Below, piece after piece: positions 1 through 33,539 of a stretch of DNA of 64,000 bases (its first letter is position 1; each line of letters opens with the position of its first letter). The stretch is from Tomocerus qinae (lineage: Eukaryota > Arthropoda > Collembola > Entomobryomorpha > Tomoceridae). Below the pieces are notes generated by a model that was not told where the DNA came from, searched no databases, and saw only the letters and a list, made by a program, of their open reading frames with translations. The position numbers were made by a program, and so were the translations under genes. The stretch is from positions 11,936,513 through 12,000,512 of the forward strand of contig CM034547.1 of NCBI GenBank assembly GCA_020055645.1. The letters are read 5' to 3'.

Positions 1-20368
<20,368 letters not shown>

Positions 20369-20390
20369 TTACTATACGAGACAAATTTCC

Positions 20391-20396
20391 ATTAAA
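20391..20396 (+). terminator. Candidate CAD polyadenylation signal (ATTAAA)
   Basis: The variant poly(A) signal ATTAAA lies 22 bp after the CAD stop codon (TAA 20366-20368), followed by a T/GT-rich stretch. Position and context fit a short 3' UTR. Confidence 0.5.
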
Positions 20397-21043
20397 TACG
20401 TTTTTGTGACTTACGATGTTTCCTTCAATGAAAATTAGATATAGATTTCAATATTTGACTTATTGTAAAAGAAAAGACTTCTGACAATAAGTTTTGTAAA
20501 TAGAAAACTTCAATTTTAATTCCATTTTAGCCAAGTATACAATTTTATACATTTTTAATCTTTTATTCTTCCTTCAGCCATGCAAACTAGCATGAAAGTT
20601 TTATAACTATTCAGCAATGACATTCAGATTTATGGATACTATTAATTTACATTGCATATTTGTCTGTGCAATACAAAGTTTCTATTAGACAACTAATCAA
20701 TGACTGATGTGTTAAGGCATTAAAACATTTCTAATTCTAAAAAACATATATGTTGTACTTTTCATTTTGTACAAATTCACACGCATATACATTTACTTTT
20801 ACATAATATACACATACCATTAGTGAGTGAGTGAGATGAAAACGCTTTGGGACATTGGTCTGTATTGGTCCAATCTCAATAATCCAATACCTCATTTAAA
20901 GATAATGTTATCGTTTTGATCAATTTTAAAGGAAAGTTCATATAATTTATCGAAGAAACTGGTTTACAACATGGATACCATAATAATTATTGAATTGTAA
21001 GTTGATTGGATTATTTTTTAAGACCTGTTATTAATGCATTTAG
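20397..21043. other. Convergent 3' region between CAD and a MARVEL gene
   Basis: AT-rich sequence between the 3' ends of CAD (plus) and the first MARVEL gene (minus). A minus-strand AATAAA at 20567-20562 could end the MARVEL transcript with a UTR of about 480 nt. A short GTGA microsatellite lies near 20823. No coding signal. Confidence 0.5.
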
Positions 21044-21967
21044 TTAGCGACCAAATTGTAAGTATCTGTATGCCAAATATCCATCAATTCCGTGAACTAT
21101 TCCAGCTACGAATCCCAGAACCTATCGAAGAAAGACAAACGTATTACATTATAAACGTGCTAGTCAATTATTGTAATAAGGCATCGTAATAATATTGTCT
21201 CACGTAAGTTGCAGTTAAAGCAGGAAATACTTGAAAGAAAGGTAGTCTAACATAATCTATCCATAGCCTTGTGTTTACAGTGAAAGCCAAGTAGGAGGAT
21301 GAAGTGAGATACAAAAAACATGCCATTAAGTTGAATGCTGTTTCCTGAAATGAGAAATGTCCATCAGTTTCATGGCCATGAAGAAACAGAGTAGTGTCTG
21401 TTTAAACATTGAACCCATCCCATTTTCATTGAGTACATGTTATTGTTTATTCTTACAAAAACAGACGAACGTAGTAAATGGTACGTATTTTTTGAGATTA
21501 TATAACAGGCCAGAAGTAGGACGGTGGTTATTAAACATGTGGAGACGGAAATGAGGAACTCGGTGTAGCTCTCCCCGAGCATTGCAGCTCGGACTGAGCC
21601 GAATTCGAGAAGGAGGAATTGACAAATGACACCAAGCACCTACGATACAAATTCTTAATTTAATTATCATTCTTCAAAAGTAATTTGAACACATTTTACA
21701 AATTTTTTCTATTTTACATACTGCTTCGGAAAGCTTAAGAAATCCAGGCGTCCTCTTGAGAAAATCAACATGAATGCAAGAACAGCAACATGAGTGGCAA
21801 GACTTTCTGCCAATTCCAGATGTTGACATTCCTCCACCATTACCACCGATTCGGTTATTATAGCGGGTAATATGTGGGGATGAGATAATGTTTGATGGAC
21901 AGGGCGCCATTTGCACAACAGTCGGCATAGGTCTTACCGACATAGTTGCCGGAACTATACGCGCCAT
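21044..21967 (-). CDS. MARVEL-domain tetraspan membrane protein 1
   Basis: Four coding exons on the minus strand: 21967-21722, 21639-21457, 21344-21204, 21121-21044. All introns are phase 0, and the product is 215 residues. The N-terminal 65 residues are cytosolic in type, Pro/Gly-rich, and end in a Cys cluster (CHSCCCSC) suited to palmitoylation. The MARVEL core then starts at FLKRTPGFLKL, the usual first-helix entry of CMTM/plasmolipin-like proteins. Four hydrophobic segments follow: around VLGVICQFLLLEF, CLITTVLLLACYII, NLMACFLYLTSSSYLAF and the C-terminal VLGFVAGIVHGIDGY. Such proteins act in membrane apposition and vesicle traffic; arthropod members include the myoblast-fusion protein Singles bar, which has the same layout, but orthology is not shown here. 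The neighbour at 24770-28489 is a related gene in the same orientation. Confidence 0.88.
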
Positions 21968-24769
21968 TTGCTATAACTCCTTTTATTTTGTTATTTTCAA
22001 AATTGTCAAAGTAGATAACAATATAGAGTACATAAATCAAATATGGAACAATGGAGTTATTTTAGTATATTATAAATGTGCTGATATTTTGCTAGATAAT
22101 TTCGTTTTGTTCATGCTCCTTTTCAACATTGTTTACGTAAGACAATGTAAATGTCAAATCACTAACTGTAAAGTACAGGAAACCGTAAACATTTTTGATT
22201 GAAAAAGAACAGATCACGCTCAACTTTTAGCCAAAGAAAAACAATCAGTTCATTCACAAAGATTTATGCGTAATTTCTTTCAACTTCCACTTCACTGAAA
22301 CAGCCGGCCATTCACGAAACGTAAATGTGAGTCCATTCGGGTTTTCAAACTGCTAAAATGTGAAAATTGCAGATTGTTCTGCTGTTCCGATGTGTATCTC
22401 GCGAGTAATCACACCGATATTTCAGATTGTAAATATATGTACTGCTATACTCAACGCTATGGTAGTTAGTAGGTACCAAGTACAAATATTAACCGAAATT
22501 CGGTCATAAAATATAGCAGATTCAGTACATCTCTGTAGATGAATGATCTACTTGCTTGTTGCTAGTTTGACACGTACGTGTGCTAAGTACTATATTTCCA
22601 TTTATCAGGACCTTTAAAGATTAAACCTGTAGCATACATCTGTATACCTACTCAGAGTTTTGGGAATAGTGTTTAACATACAATATACCTACTATAGTAT
22701 TACCTAATACATTTTATTTTGCATCTCTGGTTTTCTGTAGTCTCATCTGTGTCATTGTATATAGTTTAAAACGAATAGTATACAAGATAAGTTCTGTTCT
22801 GAGAATACTTTAAGTTTTCTGCGTAAAGGTATACCATATCGAATTATATTGAGTAAGCGAGCCAACTAACAATAAGTGGGTAGGTAGCACTAAGCAGAAA
22901 TGAAGATTCTGTCTAGGTTTTCAACCCGGGATGTATACTGGAATAGGGACACGACAAGGTGTCTAAAATTAGATTTTCAAGATGTGAAATAAACGAGTGC
23001 CACATGCATGGATTCGGATTAACCCCAGCTGCTACTCCGTTGATATTCCCTTCTGTCTTCTCTTTGGTTGACATACAATAAGTCTCTACTGCTTTATCAA
23101 TGTACAAAATGTCTTCATCCACAGATATACATTTCAATGTGTTCTTTCTCCGCTTCTTTTACAGGCAAGCATATGAACTTCAATTGAAATTAGATAAATG
23201 TGTAGTTATGAGAAAACACATTTGTGTTTAGCGCAACCAACATGGGTTCTCCTTTAGAAAATTGAGTAGCTTCAGGAGGCTTACTTTTCCCTTAACTTAA
23301 AATAGCATGAGTAAAGTATCCTGCTTGTGCGAACATTATTCATCTCTAAATATATAAACTGGGTAGCATAGCATGTGCCATTTGGTCCATTTGGCCATTT
23401 TACATTTGTTTGCGCTTGTGTACTGAATGCAATACCAAAGGAAATAGTAAACAGACGCATATTTCACAAAAGCATCATTAACACGCTCCGTTAATTCTTA
23501 TGCGCTCTTTATTGCACTTCTTTATGGGTTTTACAAACTTAGAGGCACTGCAAATGGCAGAAAACTAACAACATTGAGGACACATTTGTTAGCATTATAT
23601 TCATTGCAAAAATTTTAGTACCAGACTATTTTAGGAGCACCTTATTGAATAATACTTAACAGGTACTTGTACGTATACCTCAGCAGAATTAATATTATAC
23701 ATTACACGAATGCACATATGTCGACATTTTTCTTACCAACACCTATTTAAATTTTAGTTCATATTATAAGATAGACATCTTTTATTACATATAGGACTTA
23801 AATCAGGAAAGTATCTACAACTGTAATCAATCAGTAATAATAATAGGCTTAATTAATAATTAACTATAACTGTACATGGCACATTAGGTTTTTCAAGAAA
23901 ATTGAAAAGATGATAATACCAAAGACATTGAAAAAGATAAGCATTGCATTTTACACATAATCTTGTACATTTCTTCATTAGTATTAACAATAAGAGAGCC
24001 ACTGCATTATATTGGAAGAGATTTCTGAGTAACTAGTCCAGAGGTGAATAAAATATCAGCAATAATAGGAGAAAGACATTTTTGGTTGCTACTCATGTCC
24101 AGTTTTGAACATTTAGGACTTACCATATTTGTCGTTTCTCCATATGCACTTCGTCACACTCATTCGCATAGAATCACATTTCTACTTTCAAAGATGCAGA
24201 ACTATTCCACTACTACAACCTTATGTGTGTGTATTTACTCACATTTACTCACAGGAGGGACGGCTACTAGAGAGAAAACGATTTCAAGTTGGTCAAGGCT
24301 GTCATATTTAAACAATTTGACAATCAGTATCCGCGAATAGATCTATTGTAATTCTGTTCTGTTACAGGCTAATTAAAATAAAGTTTAGAATGTGATCTCC
24401 TTAAGACTCTTATTACGATTACATAATTTTAACTTCAGCCTGTGGGAAGCTGTAATCAAACACAATTTCTTAAAAAATTTAGTCTTCATCTATACAACAA
24501 TAATTGTAAGCGATTTTGATTTTCATCATCTGTATTTCGAGTCTTGCTGACTGACGGAAATAATAGTTATTTATAATCACTATTTAGAAAGTGTGATTAT
24601 AAAAGCACATTTAATTTTATCCACGCAGATTGTCGACAGAACACCAAATATTCCCTAATGCACGATTTTCAAGGCAGATGTTTGTAATGGACGAAGCACA
24701 ATTGCAACTCGCAACATGACCAACTTGCACCGTTAATGGCAGGCAAAGCTTCAAAAGACGGATCTGAAC
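21968..24769. other. Intergenic region between the two MARVEL genes
   Basis: About 2.8 kb of AT-rich DNA upstream of the first MARVEL gene and downstream of the second. Open frames are short, unspliced and without recognisable motifs. The promoter of the first MARVEL gene should lie in 21970-22500, but no named element is visible. Confidence 0.55.
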
Positions 24770-27700
24770 TTAACCGGTTCTGAAACTCCTCAAGGCAAAG
24801 AAAGCAGCGACTCCGTACACAACCGAATTTATCAATCCAAGAATCTGGAATATTACACATATCATTCATTATTAAAATAGTTTGCCAATCAGATGTATAA
24901 GTTTTATGAAAAAAGCAAAATAAAAGAAAATATGATAATTGGCACTATCGATAGTTTTACTCAGAAATGGATGACGGATTAATACGTGGATGTTTAAATG
25001 GTGAAAGCAGTGAAAAGACTAAGTGAATAAGAATTTAGTGCAAAGGAAGTGGTGCCACAGACTGGGCAAAGATAAATTAATGCATGCAGAAATTATAGAA
25101 AAGCAACAAATCAACAACAAGCAGGTGAAGTAGAGGAGAACGTATAAATTACAAGAAAGAATAAAGAAAGAAATAAGTTCAAGTCGAATTAGCTGTTTTC
25201 CCTTTGTTGTAAAAAGCTAATTGTGTGAAATGCAATCCAAATCTACTTCACTCACCCCAGCAAAGACTTTAGGCCCATAAGCAGGCTCTCTAACACCCGA
25301 ATCATCATAATAAGAATTTCTTACTACGAGATTCCGAAGGAAATTAGCGGAAGAGACGAAGAGGAGAAAGGTGAGTGAGGAGTACAAAACTACCTCCTAA
25401 AAACCCATTCAAGGCAAAAACAAAAACCAAAAGTCCTATTGTTAGTTAAACATTTCAGAGTAAAAATGATATCTCACCCCTGCAGCTAATCTTGGCTTGT
25501 AGCCTGTCCAAGACTTTTTACTGGTGTACTCTGATTCAACGTAGTAAATGAACAATATTGATGCTATAATCAGGAGAATTGCTCCAACCAAATGGTAAAC
25601 AATCTCCTGTAAATCCACGGCACAATTATTTGATTCAATTAACCTCAACTTTTAAATTAACTAATTCATGTACCAACAAAGATTAATGGAGAAAGTTACT
25701 TTCCCTCTGAGTCTTTTTCAGTCATTTATAAAGAATTAAAAATTACGGATACAACTTTTTGTAAAAAAGTATAGTTTTACTTACGAAAACCGTTTTGGGG
25801 ATAATGGTAGCAGTTGCAATTGAAATGATGCATGAAATCAGTAGCAGCATTGACGTGATGAGACATGTGGTCGCTATCAATAACAGGAAAAGTTCAGGGA
25901 TGAAAAGTGTGTGATCCGGAACATGAGGAAAGTTTGCTCCTTGACGATATACCCGTTGGTACTTGTGGTAGGCAATATATTCCCCAATAAGTGCCACCGT
26001 TATAATCCCTAGAATCTGGAAAACAACATCATCCATGTTACACTACTTACTGTACAAATATTTATGTTCAACACGATTAGTTTAACGATTCGTAAATTAG
26101 ACTTATTTCTTAAATTTTCTTTCTGTTGTTTAAACCGTGAATAAAAAATAAAAGATCAATAAAAGCTAAAATTGAGAACAAAAGATCGGATGAGCCCTTG
26201 TTTACGAGACCAGCCAAATCGCCTTTGTTTATGCTCACTAGACTGCGACTTTTGTTTTCGTTATCAGCGTTCATTGTTCTCTAATCTCCATTGAAAGAAG
26301 AAATTTGAGAATGGTAAGGCCTTAATGACCAAAAATTAGAGTTACTTACAGTGCCCATTAAGCACATGTAATACTTGAATGAGAAGAATAATTACCATTT
26401 GCCACGAATTCGTCCTCAAACTTAACTGTCATTTCTCTTTTGTTGGCAGTAGCAGATGGCAATTTGACGTCTACAGTGAGACACTAGAGATAATCTACAA
26501 TGCATACATTTTCTCTCACTTCCGCATATTTGAGTTACCTTTTACTTCATTTTCGTTAGCTATTACACTATTACTATATAACTGATATTATATCATTGGT
26601 ATAATTTAGAATGAGCAAACTATAGAACAGTACAGGATACCGACTCAAATTAGAATATAGTTATCAGGGGTAAGCTAACAAAAAAGTTATAACACTACAG
26701 CTTGATCTTGTTTTGTGCAAATGTCACTTAAGTGTTGACTTTACATCTGGCGGTATGCTTTCTTTGGTTTTCACAGTTAACTGGAACACTTGACGTTACA
26801 AGGAGCAAGTTTTCTTTTAAATGCTGTATTTATTTCCTATGCTTCGCAGTTCTTTAGTTTATTTGTATTTACTGTACTACATTTTATGAGATACCCTGTG
26901 TGAAAAGAATGTAGAACCTTGGCACAAATCCATCAGGCTGTCATCATTTGCAATTCAAGTAATCTGCAGAGTTGCAAAAATGAAAAACAACTAGGTATAT
27001 TCCTCCGTTTGTTTTACTTACATAAGAATACTTCCAATTCAATAAAAATCATGCATTAACTAAATATAAAGAATTTTCCTGTATATGCAAATTCTTGTTT
27101 GAGAAGTCAATACATTTGATTTTTAAGCTCATGAAAGTGTCATTCACAAGTACAAGTACCGAAGACAATGATGAAGCAATTTATTCTCATCACATCTTAT
27201 CTTTGGTCGCAACATAACATGGAAACTTGAAAACACATGGGAACATTCCTATTTTTATCACTCCCATAAATCTCATAGGGAGATTTTATTATTTGTACCT
27301 ATTACCAACTTAACCCTCCCCCCTTATTTCTACATCCATTCTATATGGTCAAACCAAAATGCTAGTATTTAATAAATCGCTCTCAGGCTTTCACCCTGAC
27401 TTTTACACAAATTATTCGAGCTTTAAAAAGAAGGGCAGGCAACATGTGTATAGCGCAGGACCAGTTGAACCAGATACACAAATCATAAACAGCTTCCTAA
27501 ATTCTCAATAAAACTTTTTATTTTCTTCCATCTTCGATTCTGTAAGATGTAAATAATAAACGATGATAAAAGTCTAGATTTCTTTCCTACCTAATCCGTA
27601 GAAAAACATATCATAATAGTAAATGAATATCACATTAGGGAGAAAATTCAGTACAGTCACGGCACGACTTCCTGATCACTGTAATTTCATGATTTCAGAA

Positions 27701-28489
27701 TTAGTCGTGTAGCCAGCATTAATTGACCCCATTTCATTTATTACTACTACATACACGCAGGCACGTGTCTCTTAATTGAGCATTAGACAATGGTTGACAT
27801 TCATTCCTGCTTCATATCTTTTCCAACTCAAACAGAACCACACCCAAATTCATTTAATTCAATTAGAGCAGAGGGCAATTAGAAGAATTGTTAATCAAAG
27901 ATTGAAATGTTTAGCTCTATTCGCAAGTATTTTTTGTCTAACATACAATTTACATGGATTTTGTACTATTGATGTACATTTTGATCTTCGGATTAGGGAT
28001 ACATTAAGACCTATTATACACATACTCACAACAACACGCCTATGATTACTGTAAATGTAAACGCAACTTTATCTTTTTATGCTTCACAACAATTAGATTT
28101 CCAGAACAAATTGCATATATCAGTATTTTATTTATCAAAACAACTTAATTATTACGAATAATAACAAGGGTAGGGCCGTGAGTATACTAAACCTCCCATA
28201 CATAATAATTATACTGATAACATTGGCGGGTGACCCATTTACTAAATGACTATACATAGTGAAATTCATAGAAAATTGAGATGTAATAATTAAAACTTAC
28301 GATGTGAACGAGTTTAAGAATTCCAGGCAAAGTTTTGAAATATCCGACATTTAGAAGAATAGCCGAAGTAGAAGTTGTGGTAGTTGTTCTTGTGACAGTA
28401 ACTGTGTGAGACATTTCTGCTGACACTTTGTTCACACCAGCTGCTTGAAGTTTAACTCCGGCGAGCTCTCCTGACATATTACAAATCAT
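24770..28489 (-). CDS. MARVEL-domain tetraspan membrane protein 2 with alternative exon 3
   Basis: Coding exons on the minus strand: 28489-28301, 26015-25785, 25606-25478 (3a) or 25396-25256 (3b), 24844-24770. All borders are phase 0, giving 207 (3a) or 211 (3b) residues. Candidate starts are Met1, Met5 and Met26; the last begins [18 protein letters not shown], a Thr-rich start I associate with arthropod MARVEL proteins, so translation may begin there. Domain order: Thr-rich N-terminus, [12 protein letters not shown] entry, helix 1 ([15 protein letters not shown]), an extracellular loop, helix 2 ([23 protein letters not shown]), helix 3 in the alternative exon, and helix 4 ([18 protein letters not shown]). 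Role by family: a tetraspan protein of membrane traffic or apposition. Intron positions match those of the neighbouring MARVEL gene, so the two are probably old tandem duplicates. Confidence 0.87.
25256..25396 (-). CDS. Alternative exon 3b of MARVEL gene 2
   Basis: A 141-bp open segment with an AG acceptor before GAG GTA and a GT donor after GGG (GGG|gtgagt). It starts EVV and ends VFAG; exon 3a (25606-25478) starts EIV and ends LAAG with the same kind of donor. Both are phase 0/0 and encode one hydrophobic helix plus a loop, but the residues differ: 3b has [20 protein letters not shown] followed by an acidic loop, 3a has [19 protein letters not shown]. Including both would add a fifth helix, so mutually exclusive use is likely. 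Only 81 bp separate the two exons. Confidence 0.72.
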
Positions 28490-31400
28490 ATTATACCCGA
28501 TATGCTAATTTTTTGTAGATTATTATGCCCACAATGGTTTCTTTGCGAAATGATTATTCTTTGAATTCAGTATTCAGTAACGCCAAAAAGTTTGTAACGC
28601 AGAAAGAACGAATGTCCATCCGATCACCACAAGAATAACCACGTAGGCCATCACAATTAGTAACTCTATTACGAGTACACTAAATTCTTATACGTAACCT
28701 ATTAAATAGCCAGAATACTCTTCATTTGCTGTTTAACTTTTATACTAACAAGGGCCATGCCAAAAGACACTAGGAAATTATTCATGTTGTTGAATTGTGT
28801 TATTTTGTACAAAAAAATTATTCTATTTTGTCTTGATTTAGTCGTTAGGTAGAGAGTATACAAGAAAAGTTTTTGAAATCTAATATGGGCAATTTTAAAA
28901 ACAGAAATATTGATTGAATATAGTGCACCTACAAAAGGTTAATGTCGGGTCGGCTGTATGGATGGTTCCTACTTATCGTATTTAGTAGCAGCGGTCTGTA
29001 AATATGCCATTATCGAGGAGTCATGAGGAAATGACTGCAATATAGGAAACCAATGAAAAAGTGATTACCGATTTCTAGCTTTTTTCTTTCGTTCTCGATA
29101 AATTATTGTCCAGGACAGGATGGACTGGTAAAGGCTAACAAAACTGTCTAGATAAGATTATTTATAATGTATGAACATGCACATGGATGCTAAGTGAATT
29201 GCATGGGTAATTTAAAGAGCACCATCATTGAACAAAAGACAAGTATAAATGTAGATACATACATATCAATATAATAATAATGATTGTAACATTTATAGCA
29301 TACAATAGTCTTATTAAATATGACTACACTATACATTAGGCAGTTTTCTGCAGTGCCAAGTGTAAAGAATTCTGTCAAATCTTGGGTTGAACATAAACGG
29401 TAAAATGGAGACATAGTGTTAGGTATTTCATTTTGCTCGTATAGCCTGAAAGGTAACATGCATATTACGTATAGATGTTTCATATAGAAACATAAGTAAT
29501 ACAATATGAACTTGAACACACGCCACAATACAAGAAAATAATCATAAGACAGTCATACCAAAAGGTCAGTAATTTTATGCGCTATATGGTAGTGAAACTG
29601 TTACGTCTGCAAACAAGTGTACAGTTCAGTATGCATTATTAGCTCTCGGGAGCCCTTAAATGTTGTTTTTCTCCGAATCCGAAGAGGGAATACCTCTTTA
29701 AAAGATTTAACTTACAATTTACAAAGAATATTACTATTGGAATTTTTTCAATTTTGCTTTCGTGTTCCCTTAAATGATACTCCTGAGTTTATTCCGGGGT
29801 TTTTTCAACTAAGACAAACTTTATTATATTAAGACCCAATTTTTAGACTATTAAACCTACTCGCATGTAGCAATGCTTATAATATTCGCCGAAAATTTGG
29901 CTTCTGAAAAGATAAATAGATGATATTATACTGTAAATTAAATATCTACGGAATGATTACCGCTTAGGAGTCGTTTCGTCTCAAAATGAGAATTATTAAG
30001 ACATATTATGTGTGAGTGAAAAATGCCACTGCCTACTCCATAGTTGGTGGTCAATGATCATCGATATAAATATTTGTAAATAAAGATTTAAATGTTTTGA
30101 GATTTAGCAATGAGGAGACATCACTTTACCGAAGTACATACAATAATTGAGTCCCACTTTATATGACAGAAATTTTGCTTCTATTTCTTTGCTAAATCTT
30201 AGGAAATAAGAAATATGAATGAGGGCATGAGAATAAGTATAAATGCTGATCCATTAATTTCATTTAATTTTCACTACCATAGAATATGAATGAACTCTAT
30301 ATCGAAAGTGCATTTGGTACAAGTACATATTTTAAGTAAGTAAGTAAGTATACTTTATCCACGTTTCTTTAGATGAGATTTTCTATTAAGATGTAAATAA
30401 AAACCACTCCCGAGAAAAATGTTACATGAAGAAATCACAAATCACACGAATTTACATATCATCCTAATGAAGGACGTATGGTTTATGGAACTGTGGTTGT
30501 GGCAGTTATTTATTTCAGTTTTTAGTAAAATGAGTACCTTAAAATAAGGTTGAAAGTAAAGCGGAAATCAAAGCACTTACTTTTATTTGGGACTCCTCAA
30601 AAGGCCGACAATCTTTTGATGACTGATCAACAAATCCACCAGAATGAAACAACTTGTAATGAGAATATAGATTGGTTTGAATGGATGAGATTGAATGTTT
30701 ACTTTCGAGGATGAAACTACTCAGCACAAATTCTACTATTTATGTAGCACTCACTAACAACTGTGGAATGCTATAAATGAAAATACGAATCCGAAAGTAC
30801 GATAAGATAGAAATGGGAACAATGAGACGAGCAAAAGCGGAACTGCAACTGGAACTGTGGACTGAGTCATGAACATGAATCCCTATTTTACACACGAACT
30901 CTGAGTAATCTCCTATTCCCGAACTGAACAAAACAGTCTTGTGGCATGATACTGGCCTTTTAGTACTATGTACATTCAATACTAGCAAATGTTACGTGTT
31001 TACAGCTATAAGCATATAGCACATTCATTGAGTATAAAGTACATACATTCATTCCATAATGACTGATTCCATCTAGGCTAGTTTGTGTAGTATATAATTA
31101 TAGGAAGGCAAATCTTAAGGTCTATTTAAATAGTATCAACTATAGAAGCGGAACAGCAAGTTTATTATAGCATTAAAAAACTTTCCCCTCCAATCCTTGT
31201 GTCCTACTTTCTAAGTATACTCCAAAATACCCTATGTCATTCCCATATTCGGTACGCACATCTCTATGTATATACTACCAACTTGACTACTTACACCTAC
31301 ACACACCCAATTCACATAAGTACCATAATTTTGCCAACCAATCAGTACAAACCAGTACCTATACTATTGCTAAGTTTTTAGTAAACACTTAATGAACATT

Positions 31401-31950
31401 TCTACAAAATGGGCAGTCTAACTACTACAATATTTATCTATATAATTGCATACAGTACACCCTATTATGTGCTTACCTTATGTACATCTCTAGTGTACGT
31501 AATAACTTTCAAAGTAAATAAATCTATCTATACTAGCACATACATAATAAAATGGACATCGTACTATGAATGAACCCGGAAGAAAATTCTCTTCAACTTT
31601 AGAAGGCTTATTAAACAATGTTAGTACCAGTAGCCTCTTTTATCGATATTATTTAAAACCACAATAGCCCACAATACTATTCTGATAGCATAAGCAAACG
31701 TTTAACCTAATCATTCTATCCATCATTCATGTCATTTTGTTCTTCCATAACTTTTAATGTTCCAATTTCATCGAAAATATGATTTGACTTTTATTAAGGT
31801 GGCTGTTCCTTTATTATTTCGAAATTCGAAATTTTGAAATATTTCGAAATTCGAATAAAAATATGCTCTTAATAGTAGCCGAAACCCATAGCCCTACTAA
31901 CCGACAAACTAACTGAGGATGCAAACACAAGACAGCAGTGCAATACACTC

Positions 31951-32385
31951 AAAATAACAAAATGTTTACGTTTACACCCAAGTTCCATAATTTTGAATGG
32001 GTTATGTAGCTGTTTAACACAGGGAGCCAATAGCAACAGTAATCTGCAGAATCTTCATAAATGTAGCTCCTACCACTTTTGGTGAAGTCAATAAGAGGAT
32101 GTGTTTTGTTTTGCTCTCCTTCTGCCACCAGTTTGAATAAGATAAAACCGAGGGGATCAGTGGCTGTATCCATGACCACGGGCTTCTCCCAGCCCGTGGA
32201 CTGAATGCACCCAGCTAGACTTCAATCAAACAGGCTGCAGAAAAAGGCTGACTTGGCCAATGACAACACTTCAAAATAACAAAATTCAAAGTTTCCAAGG
32301 AAGTTCCTAATTTTGAATGGTATGTAGCTATTTAACACAGGAAGCCAATAGCAACAGCAATCTGCACTGCAAAATCTTCATCCAA
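31951..32385 (+). repeat. Degenerate direct repeat, two copies of about 110 bp
   Basis: Segments 31951-32055 and 32271-32385 share a run of similar sequence: AAAATAACAAAA, then TTTTGAATGG, TATGTAGCT, TTTAACACAGG, AGCCAATAGCAACAG and AATCTGCA. The copies are roughly 80-85 percent alike by eye and about 320 bp apart. This suggests an old local duplication or two copies of a dispersed repeat. Confidence 0.6.
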
Positions 32386-32723
32386 TGTGCACAAGAATTT
32401 GTTCATGCCATGAACTGGCTACATTTGGATGTAGAGGCACATTTGCATTTCCCCACATTATTATTTCGAGTATTGCACTGCTATCTCTTGGGTGGGACAT
32501 CAGTAGTAACCATGGGATCGAATTACTACTGACTGTAATCAAGCAATGACACTAGACACTATGAAAATTATGACACCATCAGCGTTGGCATAGAGAAAAA
32601 GCTCTATGCTCTAGCTCATGTCAAGTTGATATCAGTCCATTGCTTCAATGTCGGATATTCTATGACTTGCACATCCGGTCAAGTATGAGGCAGTTTACAT
32701 TTCAACCTTTTTTATGAAACTCT

Positions 32724-33044
32724 CTTTGCTATTTTTGATATAACTTCCAGAGTTTTACTCCGATTTTCTAATGAAGTACATTTTCGGAAAGGTAAAAACA
32801 TTGGTTAGGATTTAAATAGAGAAAATTTTCGATTATTGCCTCAGTTTTTATACATGTCACACTTTAATGATGACATCTGGATAGAAATTCGCCATAAAAT
32901 TTTGAACCATTGCTACTGCTAACTAATCAAAAAAATCGAAAATTTTCTCTATTTAAATCCTAGCCAATGTTTTTACCTTTCCGAAAATGTACTTCATTAG
33001 AAAATCGGAGTAAAACTCTGGAAGTTATATCAAAAATAGCAAAA
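32724..33044. repeat. Long inverted repeat (hairpin) with arms of about 110 bp
   Basis: Arm 32724-32834 (TTTGCTATTTTTGATATAAC... to the AAAATTTTCGATT end) is matched in reverse complement by 32933-33044, with only a few mismatches and a spacer of about 98 bp. No coding capacity. The form suggests a foldback MITE or one end of a larger palindromic element. Confidence 0.75.
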
Positions 33045-33250
33045 AATTTTAACATGTATTTTGATAGTCAATTGGGTTTTCCAAAAGTCAGGAACACGGA
33101 CCTTAAGGTTCAGGGGTGGTTCAAAATACGGGGAAATTCAATGAGGGGCAGGTAATGGGGAAGTATCTATGGCTACGATTTAAAATACACAGAGCCATAG
33201 AAATTTACTCTATGACAATACAGCAAAATGAATAGGGCATAAAAGTGACG

Positions 33251-33539
33251 ATTTTTTTTGGGAAACTTGGATCTAGTCCGAGAGTATTGGTCGTAGAAAG
33301 ACGAAGTTGGTCTCTTAAAACGCAGAAATAGTCAATTTATAGCAACTTGCACTTAGATTCCTAATTTTTACCTCTGGTTACGAGATATTAATTAAAATTG
33401 CAATAACTCGCAAACGAAGGTAAAAGGTAGAAATCTAAGTGCAAGCTGCTATAAATTGACATTTTCTGCGTTTTTAGAGACCAACTTCGTCTTTCTACGA
33501 CAAATATTCTGGGACTAGATCCAAGTTTCCCAAAAAAAG
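33251..33539. repeat. Second long inverted repeat with arms of about 123 bp
   Basis: Arm 33251-33374 (starting ATTTTTTTTGGGAAACTTGG) pairs with 33417-33539 (ending CCAAGTTTCCCAAAAAAA) across a spacer of about 43 bp. A few mismatches and small gaps are present. It lies about 200 bp from the previous hairpin and is unrelated to it by eye. Confidence 0.75.

Noticed and set aside
27776-28045. Plus-strand 89-codon frame in the MARVEL gene 2 first intron
   Set aside because: No domain, low-complexity hydrophobic content, and no supporting splice signals.
29190-29528. Minus-strand frame of 112 codons, hydrophobic
   Set aside because: Random-looking composition (Tyr, Phe, Cys-rich as expected from AT-rich DNA), no family pattern and no splice-linked exons.
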